DNA from: Xanthomarina sp035306605
GTDB lineage: Bacteria; Bacteroidota; Bacteroidia; Flavobacteriales; Flavobacteriaceae
Strand: one strand, 5' to 3'
Assembly (NCBI GenBank): GCA_035306605.1
Contig: DATGNR010000004.1
Length of the DNA stretch: 64,000 nt
The notes below the pieces were generated by a model, which had not been told where the DNA came from, did no database searches, and worked only from the letters and a program-made list of their open reading frames with translations. Shown one piece after another: positions 35,480 through 45,206 of this stretch. The translations under genes were made by a program, and so were the position numbers. Position 1 is the stretch's first letter. The number at the start of each line of letters is the position of its first letter.

Positions 35480-36106
35480 ATGAAATTAGATCAAGTTTTT
35501 AAGAACAACGAGCAATGGGTTAAAGATAAACTAGCCCTTAATCCTGATTACTTTACAGAATTGGGGGATGGACAAAATCCGGAATTACTTTTTATTGGAT
35601 GTTCAGATAGTCGTGTGACAGCCGAAGAATTAATGGGTCTAGGTCCTGGTGATGTGTTTGTACACAGAAACATTGCTAATATGGTTATCAGTATCGATCT
35701 AAACGTCATGTCGGTTATTAACTATGCAGTAAATCAACTGGGTGTAAAACACGTGATAGTTTGTGGACATTATGGTTGTGGAGGAGTAAAAGCCGCTATG
35801 CAAGCAGCCGATTTAGGAATTTTAAATCCGTGGTTGCGTAATATTAGAGATGTTTACAGAATCCATCGAGAAGAGCTAAATAAAATTAGTTGTGATGAGG
35901 CACGTTATAACAAACTAATAGAATTAAATGTACAGGAACAGTGTGTAAATTTAATTAAAACGGCAGCCGTACAAAAAGGGATTAAACATAATGGACTGGA
36001 AGTGCACGGTTGGGTATTCGATGTGCATACAGGAAAATTAATAGACCTTAAAATAGATTTCGATAAATACTTAGAAGATATTAGAGAAATTTATCGTTTA
36101 GAATAA
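35480..36106 (+). CDS. can: Carbonic anhydrase (beta class)
   Basis: A 208-residue beta-carbonic anhydrase converting CO2 to bicarbonate for biosynthesis and pH balance. Zinc ligands and active-site residues are in place: Cys and the Asp-Arg dyad in FIGCSDSRVTAEEL near 39-50, and His and Cys in VCGHYGCGGVKAA near 97-109. FVHRNIANMV is conserved. Cytosolic. It has its own unit: a 202-base leader before it, and a two-way terminator after it, facing cvpA. Confidence 0.95.
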   Translation: MKLDQVFKNNEQWVKDKLALNPDYFTELGDGQNPELLFIGCSDSRVTAEELMGLGPGDVFVHRNIANMVISIDLNVMSVINYAVNQLGVKHVIVCGHYGCGGVKAAMQAADLGILNPWLRNIRDVYRIHREELNKISCDEARYNKLIELNVQEQCVNLIKTAAVQKGIKHNGLEVHGWVFDVHTGKLIDLKIDFDKYLEDIREIYRLE

Positions 36107-36109
36107 TAA

Positions 36110-36140
36110 AAAAAAAGCCACTTTTAAAGTGGCTTTTTTT
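36110..36140. terminator. Two-way terminator between can and cvpA
   Basis: GCCACT at 36117-36122 pairs with AGTGGC at 36128-36133, with A-run before and T-run after, so both strands have a U-tract. It lies between convergent stop codons. Confidence 0.88.
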
Positions 36141-36150
36141 ATAAGCTTTT

Positions 36151-36681
36151 CTATTCTTCAGGGTTTGGATGATGTTCTGTTTCTAAAGAAGCTTCCTTTT
36201 CAGACTTAATGACAAAAGGAAAAATTGAAGGAGCTACAGATTTTACCGGTTCGTATAGCATGGAACCTTCAGTATGCGCCTCGTCAAGAAAAGTAATGCT
36301 TGTGTTTAATTTGTGAAATACATTGAGGAGAACACTTAAAATCAAACCAATTTTTAACGCGCCAAATAAAGCTCCTAAAAGTTTATTTACAATGCCTAGG
36401 GCAGCAAAATCAGCCAGTTTGGTTAAAGCCTTCCCAGCTAGTGAAATAACAACTACAATGACTACAAATGTAATTGCAAACGCTGTAACGTTGATGGTTT
36501 TCTCATCCCATTCCACTTTTTCTGAAAGCATCTCGGCAGCGTAGAAACTAAAATGGATAGCGCCGTAAATACCAGCTATTAAAGCAACTAAAGAGGCAAC
36601 TTCAACAAAGAATCCTTTTAGAAACCCGCGAACCAATCCAAGCAATATAAAGCCCAATAAAACAATGTCTATAACACCCAT
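36151..36681 (-). CDS. CvpA family membrane protein
   Basis: A 176-residue protein with four transmembrane helices, starting MGVIDIVLLGFILLGLVRGF and followed by the KGFFVEVASLVALIAG region that marks the CvpA (colicin V production) family. Helix 3 has TAFAITFVVIVVVISLAGKA, helix 4 follows NKLLGALFGALKIGL. The tail is soluble and acidic. I start at ATG 36681, 50 bases below a minus-strand -7 box; the earlier in-frame start lies at the -7 box itself. Function in Bacteroidota is not known. Confidence 0.87.
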   Translation of the reverse strand: MGVIDIVLLGFILLGLVRGFLKGFFVEVASLVALIAGIYGAIHFSFYAAEMLSEKVEWDEKTINVTAFAITFVVIVVVISLAGKALTKLADFAALGIVNKLLGALFGALKIGLILSVLLNVFHKLNTSITFLDEAHTEGSMLYEPVKSVAPSIFPFVIKSEKEASLETEHHPNPEE

Positions 36682-36730
36682 ACTTATAATTTTAGAACTT
36701 GCTTCCTTTTCTTTTTGGTAGGAAAACACC

Positions 36731-36738
36731 CAAAACTA
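36731..36738 (-). promoter_or_regulatory. Putative -7 element for cvpA
   Basis: On the minus strand this reads TAgtTTTG, matching the consensus. It supports the downstream start at 36681. Confidence 0.5.
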
Positions 36739-36817
36739 CTTATTTCAACTCATTCTGAGGGACTAAAATTAATAAATTTAGCGTTTTGTGAAATTCTTTA
36801 TTTCTGTAAATATAACT

Positions 36818-36825
36818 TAACTTTG
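36818..36825 (+). promoter_or_regulatory. Putative -7 element for the 118-residue gene
   Basis: TAacTTTG followed by CGG matches TAnnTTTG, 54 bases before the ATG at 36880. Confidence 0.5.
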
Positions 36826-36879
36826 CGGGAATTATTTTTAAGTTAAACTAACAGACTCCTGTTTTTATAGGAAATATAC

Positions 36880-37236
36880 ATGTCAAGAGACGAACAATTA
36901 AAAAGTAGATGGGAACTAGTTGTCCATAAACTATCCAAACAATTTGCAGATGGAGATCCTCTGGATTTAGATGCAATTATTTATTTAATTGGCGTCCAGG
37001 AATTGGGCCAATTTGATAGAAAATTTAAAAAAGACCATAAACTAGATTTAATGCATATTGCTATTTGTAGGCTCTTAGAACCTTACGGATATTATGAATT
37101 TGATTATTTTGATGATGAAGGCTGGCCACACTATATTACTAAGGAACAACTGCCAGTACTAAAAGCGGGGGAACAAAGTGTATTAATGAAAGAGGCCATT
37201 GTTAATTATTTCTTAGAATCTAAATATATAGAATAG
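36880..37236 (+). CDS. Conserved-looking hypothetical protein (118 aa)
   Basis: A soluble, acidic, helical protein with no signal peptide, starting MSRDEQLKSRWELVVHKLSK. LDLDAIIYLIGVQELGQFDR near 28-47 and LMHIAICRLLEPYGYYEFDY near 57-76 look like a conserved core. I do not recognise a named family, though I believe close relatives are common in Flavobacteriaceae. It has its own promoter-like box and lies divergent from cvpA, two genes before pheS. Confidence 0.72.
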   Translation: MSRDEQLKSRWELVVHKLSKQFADGDPLDLDAIIYLIGVQELGQFDRKFKKDHKLDLMHIAICRLLEPYGYYEFDYFDDEGWPHYITKEQLPVLKAGEQSVLMKEAIVNYFLESKYIE

Positions 37237-37324
37237 TGAATTTTCATTTAAAAATGAAAATTTTGATTTTTTTTAAAAAAAAATTAGTTTCGCGACTTAA
37301 TTTTAAATAATCAATAATTAAATC

Positions 37325-37732
37325 ATGAAAAAACTAATTTTATTATTCAGTGTATTAGCACTAACATTCACTTCTTGTAGTAGTGATGACGATGCGGCGG
37401 CATCCCAAGATCAATTTATAGGAAATTGGAAGTATTATAAATTTTATGAAGATGATGTAGAGGTGCAACTAGGTCCATGTGATTATGAAACTCGTATTAC
37501 GATTTCTGCTAATGGCACTTTTACTACGAAAGTTTATGATGGGAATTCAGCAGATGCTTGTGAGCTTGTTGAGACGACATCCGGAACTTGGGAAAATTTA
37601 GGTAATGGCATGTATTCAACAACCAGTGAAGGAGATACATTTGTTCAAGAAATTAAATTTGAAGATAATAGAATGTACCTTGATGAGGTCTTTGATGGAG
37701 TTGTTTACCGAGATGTTTTTATTAGACAATAA
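37325..37732 (+). CDS. Lipocalin-like lipoprotein
   Basis: A 135-residue lipoprotein. The lipobox ends at Cys18 (LALTFTSC), followed by SSDDDAAAS, acidic like surface-exported lipoproteins. QFIGNWKYYKFYEDDVEVQL near 29-48 and TFTTKVYDGNSADACELV fit the small lipocalin-like domain common in Bacteroidota, with two cysteines that may form a disulfide. Ligand unknown. It has a strong terminator behind it; a box TAgtTTcG upstream is a near match to the -7 consensus. Confidence 0.82.
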   Translation: MKKLILLFSVLALTFTSCSSDDDAAASQDQFIGNWKYYKFYEDDVEVQLGPCDYETRITISANGTFTTKVYDGNSADACELVETTSGTWENLGNGMYSTTSEGDTFVQEIKFEDNRMYLDEVFDGVVYRDVFIRQ

Positions 37733-37754
37733 TAAGATAGATTAATTTTAATAC

Positions 37755-37784
37755 AAAAAAACTCCTTGCTTCAAGGAGTTTTTT
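37755..37784 (+). terminator. Terminator after the lipocalin-like gene
   Basis: ACTCCTTG at 37761-37768 pairs with CAAGGAGT at 37772-37779, with A-run and T-run flanks. Confidence 0.9.
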
Positions 37785-37798
37785 GTGTTTTAAATTCA

Positions 37799-37806
37799 TA
37801 AATTTG
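37799..37806 (+). promoter_or_regulatory. Putative -7 element for pheS
   Basis: TAaaTTTG followed by CAC matches TAnnTTTG, 20 bases before the pheS ATG and just after a terminator. Confidence 0.6.
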
Positions 37807-37826
37807 CACTCATTTTTAAACAGATC

Positions 37827-38846
37827 ATGATAGATAAGATAAAAGAACTTATTGTAGAAGCAGAACACTTCCAAGCACAGTCCAAAGAGGAAATTGAGGC
37901 TTTTAGAATAAAATTTTTAGGAAAGAAAGGTCTTTTAAACGACTTTTTTGCTGAGTTTAAAAACGTTGCTAACGACCAGAAAAAAGAGTTTGGTCAAATT
38001 ATTAACGCTCTTAAAAAAACAGCTGAGGATAAAGTTCAATCTTTAAAGGAAGAACTTGAAAGTAAAGAAGAAGTTAAAGGCGTTTATGGCGATCTGTCTC
38101 GCCCTGGCGAACCTATTGAAATTGGTGCTCGTCACCCTATATCTATCGTTAAAAATCAGATTATCGAAATCTTTTCTCGTATTGGTTTTAATGTAAGTGA
38201 AGGTCCTGAAATTGAGGATGATTGGCACAACTTTACAGCCTTAAATTTGCCAGAATATCATCCAGCAAGAGATATGCAGGATACCTTCTTTATTCAAACC
38301 AATCCGGATATTTTATTGCGTACACATACCAGTTCGGTACAAGTGCGTTATATGGAAAATAATAAACCTCCTATTAGAACCATTTCCCCTGGTAGAGTCT
38401 ATAGAAATGAAGCTATTTCATCGCGTTCTCATTGCTTTTTCCATCAAGTTGAAGGTTTATACATTGATAAAAATGTGAGTTTTGCCGACTTAAAACAAAC
38501 GCTTCAATATTTTACAACTGAAATGTTTGGGAAATCTAAAATCAGACTGCGTCCTTCTTATTTTCCATTTACTGAGCCAAGTGCTGAGGTAGATGTTTAT
38601 TGGGGACTTGAAACCGAATCCGATTATCGAATAACCAAAGGAACTGGTTGGTTGGAAATTGGTGGGTGCGGTATGGTAGATCCGAATGTCCTAGAAAACT
38701 GTCAAATAGATCCGAAAGAATATTCTGGATTCGCCTTTGGTGTAGGTATCGATAGAATAGCCATGCTATTACATCAAATTAGCGATATCCGACTTTTAAG
38801 TGAAAATGACATACGCTTTCTAGATCAATTTAAATCAGCGCTTTAA
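37827..38846 (+). CDS. pheS: Phenylalanine--tRNA ligase alpha subunit
   Basis: A 339-residue class II aminoacyl-tRNA synthetase subunit charging tRNA-Phe. The N-terminal coiled coil (about 1-85) binds tRNA. Motif 2 is SPGRVYRNEAISSRSHCFFH near 188-207, and motif 3 is GFAFGVGIDRIAMLLHQI near 303. LEIGGCGMVDPNVL near 279 is part of the active site. pheT is not in the window, so the two subunits are encoded apart, as is common in this phylum. No attenuator was seen in the short leader. Confidence 0.96.
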   Translation: MIDKIKELIVEAEHFQAQSKEEIEAFRIKFLGKKGLLNDFFAEFKNVANDQKKEFGQIINALKKTAEDKVQSLKEELESKEEVKGVYGDLSRPGEPIEIGARHPISIVKNQIIEIFSRIGFNVSEGPEIEDDWHNFTALNLPEYHPARDMQDTFFIQTNPDILLRTHTSSVQVRYMENNKPPIRTISPGRVYRNEAISSRSHCFFHQVEGLYIDKNVSFADLKQTLQYFTTEMFGKSKIRLRPSYFPFTEPSAEVDVYWGLETESDYRITKGTGWLEIGGCGMVDPNVLENCQIDPKEYSGFAFGVGIDRIAMLLHQISDIRLLSENDIRFLDQFKSAL

Positions 38847-38923
38847 ATCCATCTCAATCTATTAGTTAATAGTATTTAACAATTTTTTAACTTCGCTTGG
38901 TTCGGTTGTTTCCGAACTTACTG

Positions 38924-38931
38924 TATCTTTG
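38924..38931 (+). promoter_or_regulatory. Putative -7 element for the efflux operon
   Basis: TAtcTTTG followed by CAGG matches the -7 consensus, 17 bases before the regulator's ATG. A regulator site could overlap it; no clear palindrome was found. Confidence 0.6.
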
Positions 38932-38948
38932 CAGGAAAATCCGTAATA

Positions 38949-39458
38949 ATGGAGGCGAAATTATTGAAAGAAAAATATAAATTAGTTGAAAAGCTAGGGG
39001 TGCACTTCGAGAGCAAGGAGAACCTTGCGCCCGTGGCTGCGCGTATTTTAGCTTATATTATTCTTACAGGAAAAGTAGGGACTACCTTCGAAGATTTGGT
39101 GTCCAATTTATGTGCAAGTAAAAGCACCATCTCTACCCATTTAACCCATTTACAAAGTTTAGATAAAATAACTTATTTTACTAAAACTGGAGACAGGAAA
39201 AAGTATTTCATTATCAATTCTGCTAATTTCTTACAGAATATTGAAAACATGATAGCGCAATGGGAATTAGAAAAAAGTCTTCATCAAGAAATTTCATCAT
39301 ATAAATTACAAGTAAATCAAGCAGGAACAACAACGAATGAGCTTGAATTCGATTTAACATTTCACGATAAATACATAGAATTTTTAAAATCGGCAATTGC
39401 ATCTATTTCAGATTTAAAAAAAAGAATAGTAGCCAACAACATTAAAACGCAACCCTAA
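38949..39458 (+). CDS. GbsR/MarR family transcriptional regulator
   Basis: A 169-residue winged-helix regulator of the GbsR type. NLAPVAARILAYIILTGKVG near 26-45 starts the fold, and the recognition helix region is LVSNLCASKSTISTHLTHLQ near 55-74, followed by the wing (KITYFTKTGDRKKYFII). The C-terminal half is a helical dimer domain. It is the first gene of the RND efflux set, with one base to the adaptor gene, so it probably represses its own operon. The inducer is unknown. Confidence 0.88.
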   Translation: MEAKLLKEKYKLVEKLGVHFESKENLAPVAARILAYIILTGKVGTTFEDLVSNLCASKSTISTHLTHLQSLDKITYFTKTGDRKKYFIINSANFLQNIENMIAQWELEKSLHQEISSYKLQVNQAGTTTNELEFDLTFHDKYIEFLKSAIASISDLKKRIVANNIKTQP

Positions 39459-39459
39459 A

Positions 39460-40578
39460 ATGAAAAAAAACGCATTAAACATCCTTATTCCATGTGCTTT
39501 GGTATTAGTACTAACGAGCTGTGGTAAAAAACAAGCAGAACAAAAACCAGCCTACGTTATGCCGTATCCGGTTGTAAAGGTTGAGAAACAAGATGTCATT
39601 ACTTATGATAACTTCCCAGCCACTATAGAAGGAAAAGTAAATAACCAGGTGCGCCCAAAGGTTGCAGGTTATATAAAAGAGGTGTTAGTAAAAGAGGGAG
39701 AAAGTGTTAAAAAAGGACAGCTATTATTTAGGTTAGAAACACAATCTTTAAGTCAAGATGCTAATGCCGCAAAAGCTAGTGTAAATGCAGCTCAAGTAGA
39801 GGTGAATAAATTAAAGCCTTTGGTTGATAAAAACATTATTAGCCCAGTGCAATTGGAAACCGCAAAAGCTCAATTATTACAAGCACAAAGTGCCTATAAT
39901 AGTATTAATGCTAGTATAGATTATGCAAATATTAAGAGTCCAGTGGATGGGGTTGTGGGTTCAATAAATCACCGAGTTGGGTCCTTAGTTAGTGCTCAAG
40001 ATCCATTGCCATTAACTAACGTTTCGGCAATTAGCGAGGTGTTTGCTTATTTCTCTATGAACGAAAAAGAATTTATTTCCTTTATGGCGGAGGCTAAAGG
40101 AGAAACAGCTGAAGAGAAATTAGAGAAACTTCCAGAAGTGAAATTACGTCTTGCAAATGGACAACTATATGAAAAACCTGGAAAAATAGAAACTATTAAT
40201 GGGGATATCAATACCCAAACAGGAACCATAACTTTTAGAGCCAAATTTGATAATGCAATGGGCTTACTTAGAAACGGAAGTAGTGGGACTATTTTAGTTC
40301 CTAAAAGCTTTGAAAATGTAATAGTAATTCCATCTGAATCAACGTTTGAAAGACAAGGTAAAACTTTTGTTTATTCAGTAGTTAATGATTCTCTGGTAAA
40401 CAAACCTGTGACAATTCTTAAAAATGCAGGTCGTTTATATATTTTAGAGAATGGCGTTGAAGTAGGTGAAACCATTTTGGCTAAAGGTCTTAATAAAGTA
40501 GGTCCTGGAACTAAAATCAAACCTATGTTAAAACCATTAGATAGTATTGTTAATTCATTTCAAACAGTCTTTAAATAA
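39460..40578 (+). CDS. RND efflux periplasmic adaptor subunit
   Basis: A 372-residue membrane fusion protein. It has a lipobox ending at Cys21 (LVLVLTSC), with GKKQ and no acidic run after it, fitting inner-membrane retention. The lipoyl half-motif RPKVAGYIKEVLVKEGESVK near 65-84 and its mate YANIKSPVDGVVGSINHRVG near 155-174 flank a helical hairpin (QVEVNKLKPLVDKNIISPVQ). The beta-barrel and membrane-proximal parts complete it. It links the pump and the outer membrane channel encoded just downstream. Confidence 0.93.
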   Translation: MKKNALNILIPCALVLVLTSCGKKQAEQKPAYVMPYPVVKVEKQDVITYDNFPATIEGKVNNQVRPKVAGYIKEVLVKEGESVKKGQLLFRLETQSLSQDANAAKASVNAAQVEVNKLKPLVDKNIISPVQLETAKAQLLQAQSAYNSINASIDYANIKSPVDGVVGSINHRVGSLVSAQDPLPLTNVSAISEVFAYFSMNEKEFISFMAEAKGETAEEKLEKLPEVKLRLANGQLYEKPGKIETINGDINTQTGTITFRAKFDNAMGLLRNGSSGTILVPKSFENVIVIPSESTFERQGKTFVYSVVNDSLVNKPVTILKNAGRLYILENGVEVGETILAKGLNKVGPGTKIKPMLKPLDSIVNSFQTVFK

Positions 40579-40586
40579 GCTTTATT

Positions 40587-43500
40587 ATGATACAAAAATT
40601 TATTGAAAGACCAGTATTATCTACGGTAATATCCATCATCATCGTTATTTTAGGTGTTTTGGGTCTCTCTCAATTACCGGTGACACAATATCCAGATATT
40701 GCTCCTCCAACCGTTCAAGTTAATGCTAGTTATCCTGGAGCTAACGCAGAAACCATCCTGGAAAGTGTGGTGGTTCCTATTGAAGAGCAAATTAACGGGG
40801 TGGAAGGAATGACCTATATTACTTCAACTGCTAGTAACTCTGGTAGTGCTACCATTCAAGTGTTTTTTGAACAAGGCTACGATGCCGACATCGCAGCTGT
40901 TAACGTGCAAAACAGAGTAGCTAGAGCAAATGCTTTATTGCCAGCAGAGGTAATACGTGCAGGAGTAATTACACAAAAGCAACAAAACTCAGCCTTATTA
41001 TTTGCTGCAGTATATTCTACAAATCCGGAATATGACGATACGTTTATTCAAAACTATCTAAATATTAATATCAAACCAGAAATACAACGTATTAATGGGG
41101 TAGGAGCTTTAAACGTTTTTGGAGCTAAAGATTACTCGATGCGTATTTGGTTAGATCCAGATAAAATGGCGGCCTATAAAATTGAGCCGAGAGATGTTAC
41201 CAAAGCTATTAACGAGCAGAGTAAAGAAGCTGCTGCAGGTTCTTTTGGACAGAATGCTGGGGAGTCTTTTGAATATGTTGTAAAGTATAAAGGACGGTAT
41301 AAGGAAGCTAAAGAATATGAGGACATCGTTATTAAAGCTCTAGGAAATGGACAGTTTCTAAGAGTTAAAGATGTAGCAAAAGTGGAATTAGATGCCTTTT
41401 CTTATTCTTCAATATCAAAAACAAATGGAAATTCAGCTGTAAACTTTGGAGTTTTCCAAACACCAGGTTCTAATGCTCAAGAAATTATTGAGGACATTTA
41501 TAAAAAGTTAGAAGAGCTTAAAAAAGATTTCCCAGAAGGAGTGGATTACTTGATTAACTACGATACCAACAAGTTTTTAACAGCTTCTATTGATAAAGTA
41601 GTTTACACCTTATTAGAAGCCTTCTTATTGGTATTCCTTGTGGTATTTGTCTTTTTACAAGATTTTAAATCTACGTTAATACCTGCAATTGCAGTGCCTG
41701 TATCAATTATTGGTACCTTCTTTTTCTTAAATATTTTAGGCTACTCCATAAACCTTTTAACCTTATTTGCATTAATTCTAGCCATTGGTATTGTGGTGGA
41801 TGATGCGATTGTGGTTGTAGAAGCCGTTCACGCCAAATTAGAAGAGGGCTACGATAACGCTAAAAAGGCATCAATTTCTGCCATGAGCGAAATTACTGGA
41901 GCTATTATTTCTATTACTTTGGTAATGATGGCGGTATTTATCCCAATTACTTTCATAAAAGGTCCTTCAGGAGTTTTTTATGAGCAGTTTGGGGTTACTT
42001 TAATGATCGCTATTTTTATCTCGGCTGTAAACGCCTTAACCTTAACGCCTGCTTTATGTGCTATTTTCTTAAAACCACATAAAGAGGATGATGGCAAAAA
42101 GAAATCGTATTTGCAACGTTTTTATGCGGCATTTAACGTAGGATTTAATGCAACAACAGCAAAATATACGAAATCCGTAGGCTTTTTAATAAGATACAAA
42201 TGGATAACCTTGGTTATTTTAGCCCTAAGTATATTTGGAATTATTGCAGCAGACAAAATGATACCAACAGGGTTTGTTCCTGCTGAGGATAGAGGGATTA
42301 TCTTCATGAATGCGGAATTACCTCCAGGTTCGTCCTTAGATAGAACATTTGAAGTCAATGAGGCTTTAAAAAATGTAGTTGATGAGGTAGAAGGAATTAA
42401 AGGAGCTTCGTTTATTAGCGGTAGAAACTTTTTCTCCGGTGAAGGTAGTTCTAATGCCATGGGCTTCATTATTCTTGACGATTGGGAAAATCGTGAAACC
42501 GATGCAACTTCTGTACAGGCCATTATAGGTCAGTTGTTTCAAAAATCAGCCATGATTCCTGATGCAAATATTATCTTTTTTACGCCTCCTAGTGTGCCTG
42601 GATTTGGTAACGCCGATGGTTTTGAAGTGCGTTTAATGGATAGAAATGCAAGACCGTTAACTGAATTGGATGATGCAGCAAACGAGTTTGTTAAACTATT
42701 AAATCAACAACCGGAAATTGCTTATGCATCCAACTCATTTAGTACCAATTTCCCACAGTTGGAATTAGATATCAATGTGGAAAGAGCGGAGGAGAATGGT
42801 ATTTCAACGAGTGCTATTTTATCAGCTTTACAAGGATATATTGGAGGGAATTATGTAGCTGATTTTAGCCGTTTTGGAAAGCAATTTAGAGTCTATATGC
42901 AGGCTTTACCGGAAGATCGTGTGGATGAGTCTAGCTTAAATAGCATGCAAATTAAAACGCCTAGTGGAGAAATGACACCAATTTCACAATATGTTACCTT
43001 TAAGCGTGTATATGGTCCACAAACCGTAAATCGTTTCAACTTATTTAATGCGGTGACAGTCAATGGTGCTGCAACACCTGGATTTAGTTCCGGTGATGCT
43101 ATTAAGGCTATTGACCAATTAGCAGAAAACAATTTACCAGAAGGTTATTCAGTGGCTTACTCTGGTATTACTAGAGAAGAAATTGCCTCAGCAGGACAGT
43201 CAACGATTATTTTCTTGATTAGTATCATGTTTGTTTATTTCTTATTGGCTGCACAGTACGAAAGCTATTTACTTCCATTGGTTATTATATTCTCATTACC
43301 AGTTGGAGTTGCAGGAGCTTATTTAACTACTTATTTTGCTGGTTTGGAAAATAATATTTACTTCCAAATTGCATTAATTATGTTGATAGGTTTATTAGCA
43401 AAGAATGCCATATTAATTGTGGAGTTTGCTATTCAAAGACGTCAAAATGGCTTGTCCATTGTCGAGGCAGCTATCGATGGAGCTAAAGTAAGATTACGTC

Positions 43501-43730
43501 CGATTTTAATGACATCCTTTGCATTTATTTTGGGTATTACACCATTAGTGCTGGCAAAAGGAGTTGGAGCTGTGGGTAACAACTCAATTGGAACAGGAGC
43601 TGTAGGTGGATTGTTAGTTGGAACTATTGTTGGGGTTTTTGTTATTCCTGTACTGTTTGTTGTTTTCCAATGGTTACAAGAAAAAATCACTGGAGCTCCA
43701 AAAGTCGTAAATCAAGAAATTAAAGAATAA
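40587..43730 (+). CDS. RND multidrug efflux pump, AcrB/MexB-type permease
   Basis: A 1047-residue HAE1 proton-driven pump of the inner membrane. It starts MIQKFIERPVLSTVISIIIV, with QLPVTQYPDIAPPTVQVNAS, a hallmark of the AcrB group. TM4 has the proton-relay aspartates in AIGIVVDDAIVVVEAVHAKL near 396-415. The second half repeats the layout: IALIMLIGLLAKNAILIVEF near 930 and RLRPILMTSFAFILGITPL near 969. Two large periplasmic loops bind the substrate. It sits eight bases after the adaptor gene. Substrates are not predictable beyond hydrophobic drugs. Confidence 0.96.
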   Translation: MIQKFIERPVLSTVISIIIVILGVLGLSQLPVTQYPDIAPPTVQVNASYPGANAETILESVVVPIEEQINGVEGMTYITSTASNSGSATIQVFFEQGYDADIAAVNVQNRVARANALLPAEVIRAGVITQKQQNSALLFAAVYSTNPEYDDTFIQNYLNINIKPEIQRINGVGALNVFGAKDYSMRIWLDPDKMAAYKIEPRDVTKAINEQSKEAAAGSFGQNAGESFEYVVKYKGRYKEAKEYEDIVIKALGNGQFLRVKDVAKVELDAFSYSSISKTNGNSAVNFGVFQTPGSNAQEIIEDIYKKLEELKKDFPEGVDYLINYDTNKFLTASIDKVVYTLLEAFLLVFLVVFVFLQDFKSTLIPAIAVPVSIIGTFFFLNILGYSINLLTLFALILAIGIVVDDAIVVVEAVHAKLEEGYDNAKKASISAMSEITGAIISITLVMMAVFIPITFIKGPSGVFYEQFGVTLMIAIFISAVNALTLTPALCAIFLKPHKEDDGKKKSYLQRFYAAFNVGFNATTAKYTKSVGFLIRYKWITLVILALSIFGIIAADKMIPTGFVPAEDRGIIFMNAELPPGSSLDRTFEVNEALKNVVDEVEGIKGASFISGRNFFSGEGSSNAMGFIILDDWENRETDATSVQAIIGQLFQKSAMIPDANIIFFTPPSVPGFGNADGFEVRLMDRNARPLTELDDAANEFVKLLNQQPEIAYASNSFSTNFPQLELDINVERAEENGISTSAILSALQGYIGGNYVADFSRFGKQFRVYMQALPEDRVDESSLNSMQIKTPSGEMTPISQYVTFKRVYGPQTVNRFNLFNAVTVNGAATPGFSSGDAIKAIDQLAENNLPEGYSVAYSGITREEIASAGQSTIIFLISIMFVYFLLAAQYESYLLPLVIIFSLPVGVAGAYLTTYFAGLENNIYFQIALIMLIGLLAKNAILIVEFAIQRRQNGLSIVEAAIDGAKVRLRPILMTSFAFILGITPLVLAKGVGAVGNNSIGTGAVGGLLVGTIVGVFVIPVLFVVFQWLQEKITGAPKVVNQEIKE

Positions 43731-43735
43731 TTAGG

Positions 43736-45145
43736 ATGAAAAAAATTGTAAATAAAAGATGGATTTCTAGAGTTATGGTTTTTGGATTGCTAGCCATAAC
43801 AATGCAAAGTTGTTTGGTAGCTAAAGACTATGAAAGACCGGAATTAAAAGACGAAACTGAAAACTTGTATCGTACAGATAACCTTCCAACTGATAGTCTG
43901 TCCATGGCAGATGTATCTTGGAAAGAGGTGTTTACCGATCCATATTTAACCCAATATATTGAAGAAGGCCTTCAAAATAATATCGATATTAGAATAGCCA
44001 TACAGCAAATTATGGCGGGTGAAGCTTATATGAAACAAGGAAATGCAGGTTATTTACCATCCCTAAACGGACAGGCGTCTGCCGCTTACCAAGAACTGTC
44101 TAAAAACGGACAGTTTGGTGGTGGATCCATGGAAAACTACGATGCGGTCCTAGCACTTTCTTGGGAAGCTGATATCTGGGGAAAAATTAGAAGCAACAAA
44201 CGAGCATTTCATGCGGGATATTTAAAAAGTATTGCTGCTCATAAAGCCGTAAAAACTAGACTTGTTGAAAATATTGCAACGACTTATTATAGTTTAGTGG
44301 CTTTAGATGCACAGTTGAAAATTTTAAATGAAACCGTAGAAACTCGTGAAAAAACAGTTTCAACAATTCAAGCGCTTAAGGATGCAGGTCAGGTAACTCA
44401 AGTGGCCGTAGACCAAAACGTGGCACAATACAATAATGCCAAAGCTTTAGAAATTGAAGTGCAAGCAGAAATTTTTAAATTAGAAAATACCTTAAGCATT
44501 TTGTTGGCTAAGCAACCACAACACTTTGAAAGAAGTACCTTGGACGAGCAAGCCATTACTACTGAAATGAAATTGGGTGTGCCTTATTTATTGTTACGTA
44601 ATAGACCAGATGTTATTGCTGCCGAAAGTGAATTTATTCAATCGTTTGAATTGACCAATGTAGCGCTATCAAACTTCTACCCATCATTAACATTAAGTGC
44701 GGCTGGTGGTTTTCAAAGTATGGAATTTCAAAATTGGTTTAATACCAATTCCTTATTTGCTAATTTAGTAGGAGGTTTAACGCAACCTATCTTTAATCAA
44801 CGTAAGGTTAGAACACAATACGAAGTGTCTCAAGCTAAACAAGAGCAAGCTTTATTAAATTTTAAAAATACCTTATTAATAGCCGGAAAAGAAGTTTCAG
44901 ATGCTTTGTATAGCTACCAAGCTGAAGTGGATAAATTTGAATACCGTGAAAACGAAGTGGAAGCACTTAGACGTGCTGAAACCAATTCAGAAGAGTTATT
45001 GGATAACGGATACGCAAATTATCTAGATTTATTAACAGCTAGAGAAAGCGTGTTACGAGCAGAAATTAACTCCATCAATAATAAACTACAACAATTGTTA
45101 TCTGCGGTACGTTTATATAGATCCTTAGGTGGAGGATGGCAATAA
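43736..45145 (+). CDS. Outer membrane efflux channel (TolC/OprM-like)
   Basis: A 469-residue NodT-family outer membrane factor. The lipobox ends at Cys26 (LLAITMQSC). Two repeated OEP domains follow: SWKEVFTDPYLTQYIEEGLQ near 61, and VPYLLLRNRPDVIAAESEFI with VGGLTQPIFNQRKVRTQYEV in the second half. ANYLDLLTARESVLRAEINS is the conserved late helix. It completes the tripartite pump with the two genes before it (five-base gap). The stop is 61 bases before a small gene that may be part of the same message. Confidence 0.94.
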   Translation: MKKIVNKRWISRVMVFGLLAITMQSCLVAKDYERPELKDETENLYRTDNLPTDSLSMADVSWKEVFTDPYLTQYIEEGLQNNIDIRIAIQQIMAGEAYMKQGNAGYLPSLNGQASAAYQELSKNGQFGGGSMENYDAVLALSWEADIWGKIRSNKRAFHAGYLKSIAAHKAVKTRLVENIATTYYSLVALDAQLKILNETVETREKTVSTIQALKDAGQVTQVAVDQNVAQYNNAKALEIEVQAEIFKLENTLSILLAKQPQHFERSTLDEQAITTEMKLGVPYLLLRNRPDVIAAESEFIQSFELTNVALSNFYPSLTLSAAGGFQSMEFQNWFNTNSLFANLVGGLTQPIFNQRKVRTQYEVSQAKQEQALLNFKNTLLIAGKEVSDALYSYQAEVDKFEYRENEVEALRRAETNSEELLDNGYANYLDLLTARESVLRAEINSINNKLQQLLSAVRLYRSLGGGWQ

Positions 45146-45206
45146 GTCTGAAAGTTAAGGAACTCGAATTTTTATTTGATGGATGGATTACAAATAGGAT
45201 TATAAT

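Noticed and set aside
42122..42523. 133-residue minus-strand frame inside the RND pump gene
   Set aside because: Falls entirely within a well-conserved pump coding region; no supporting signals.
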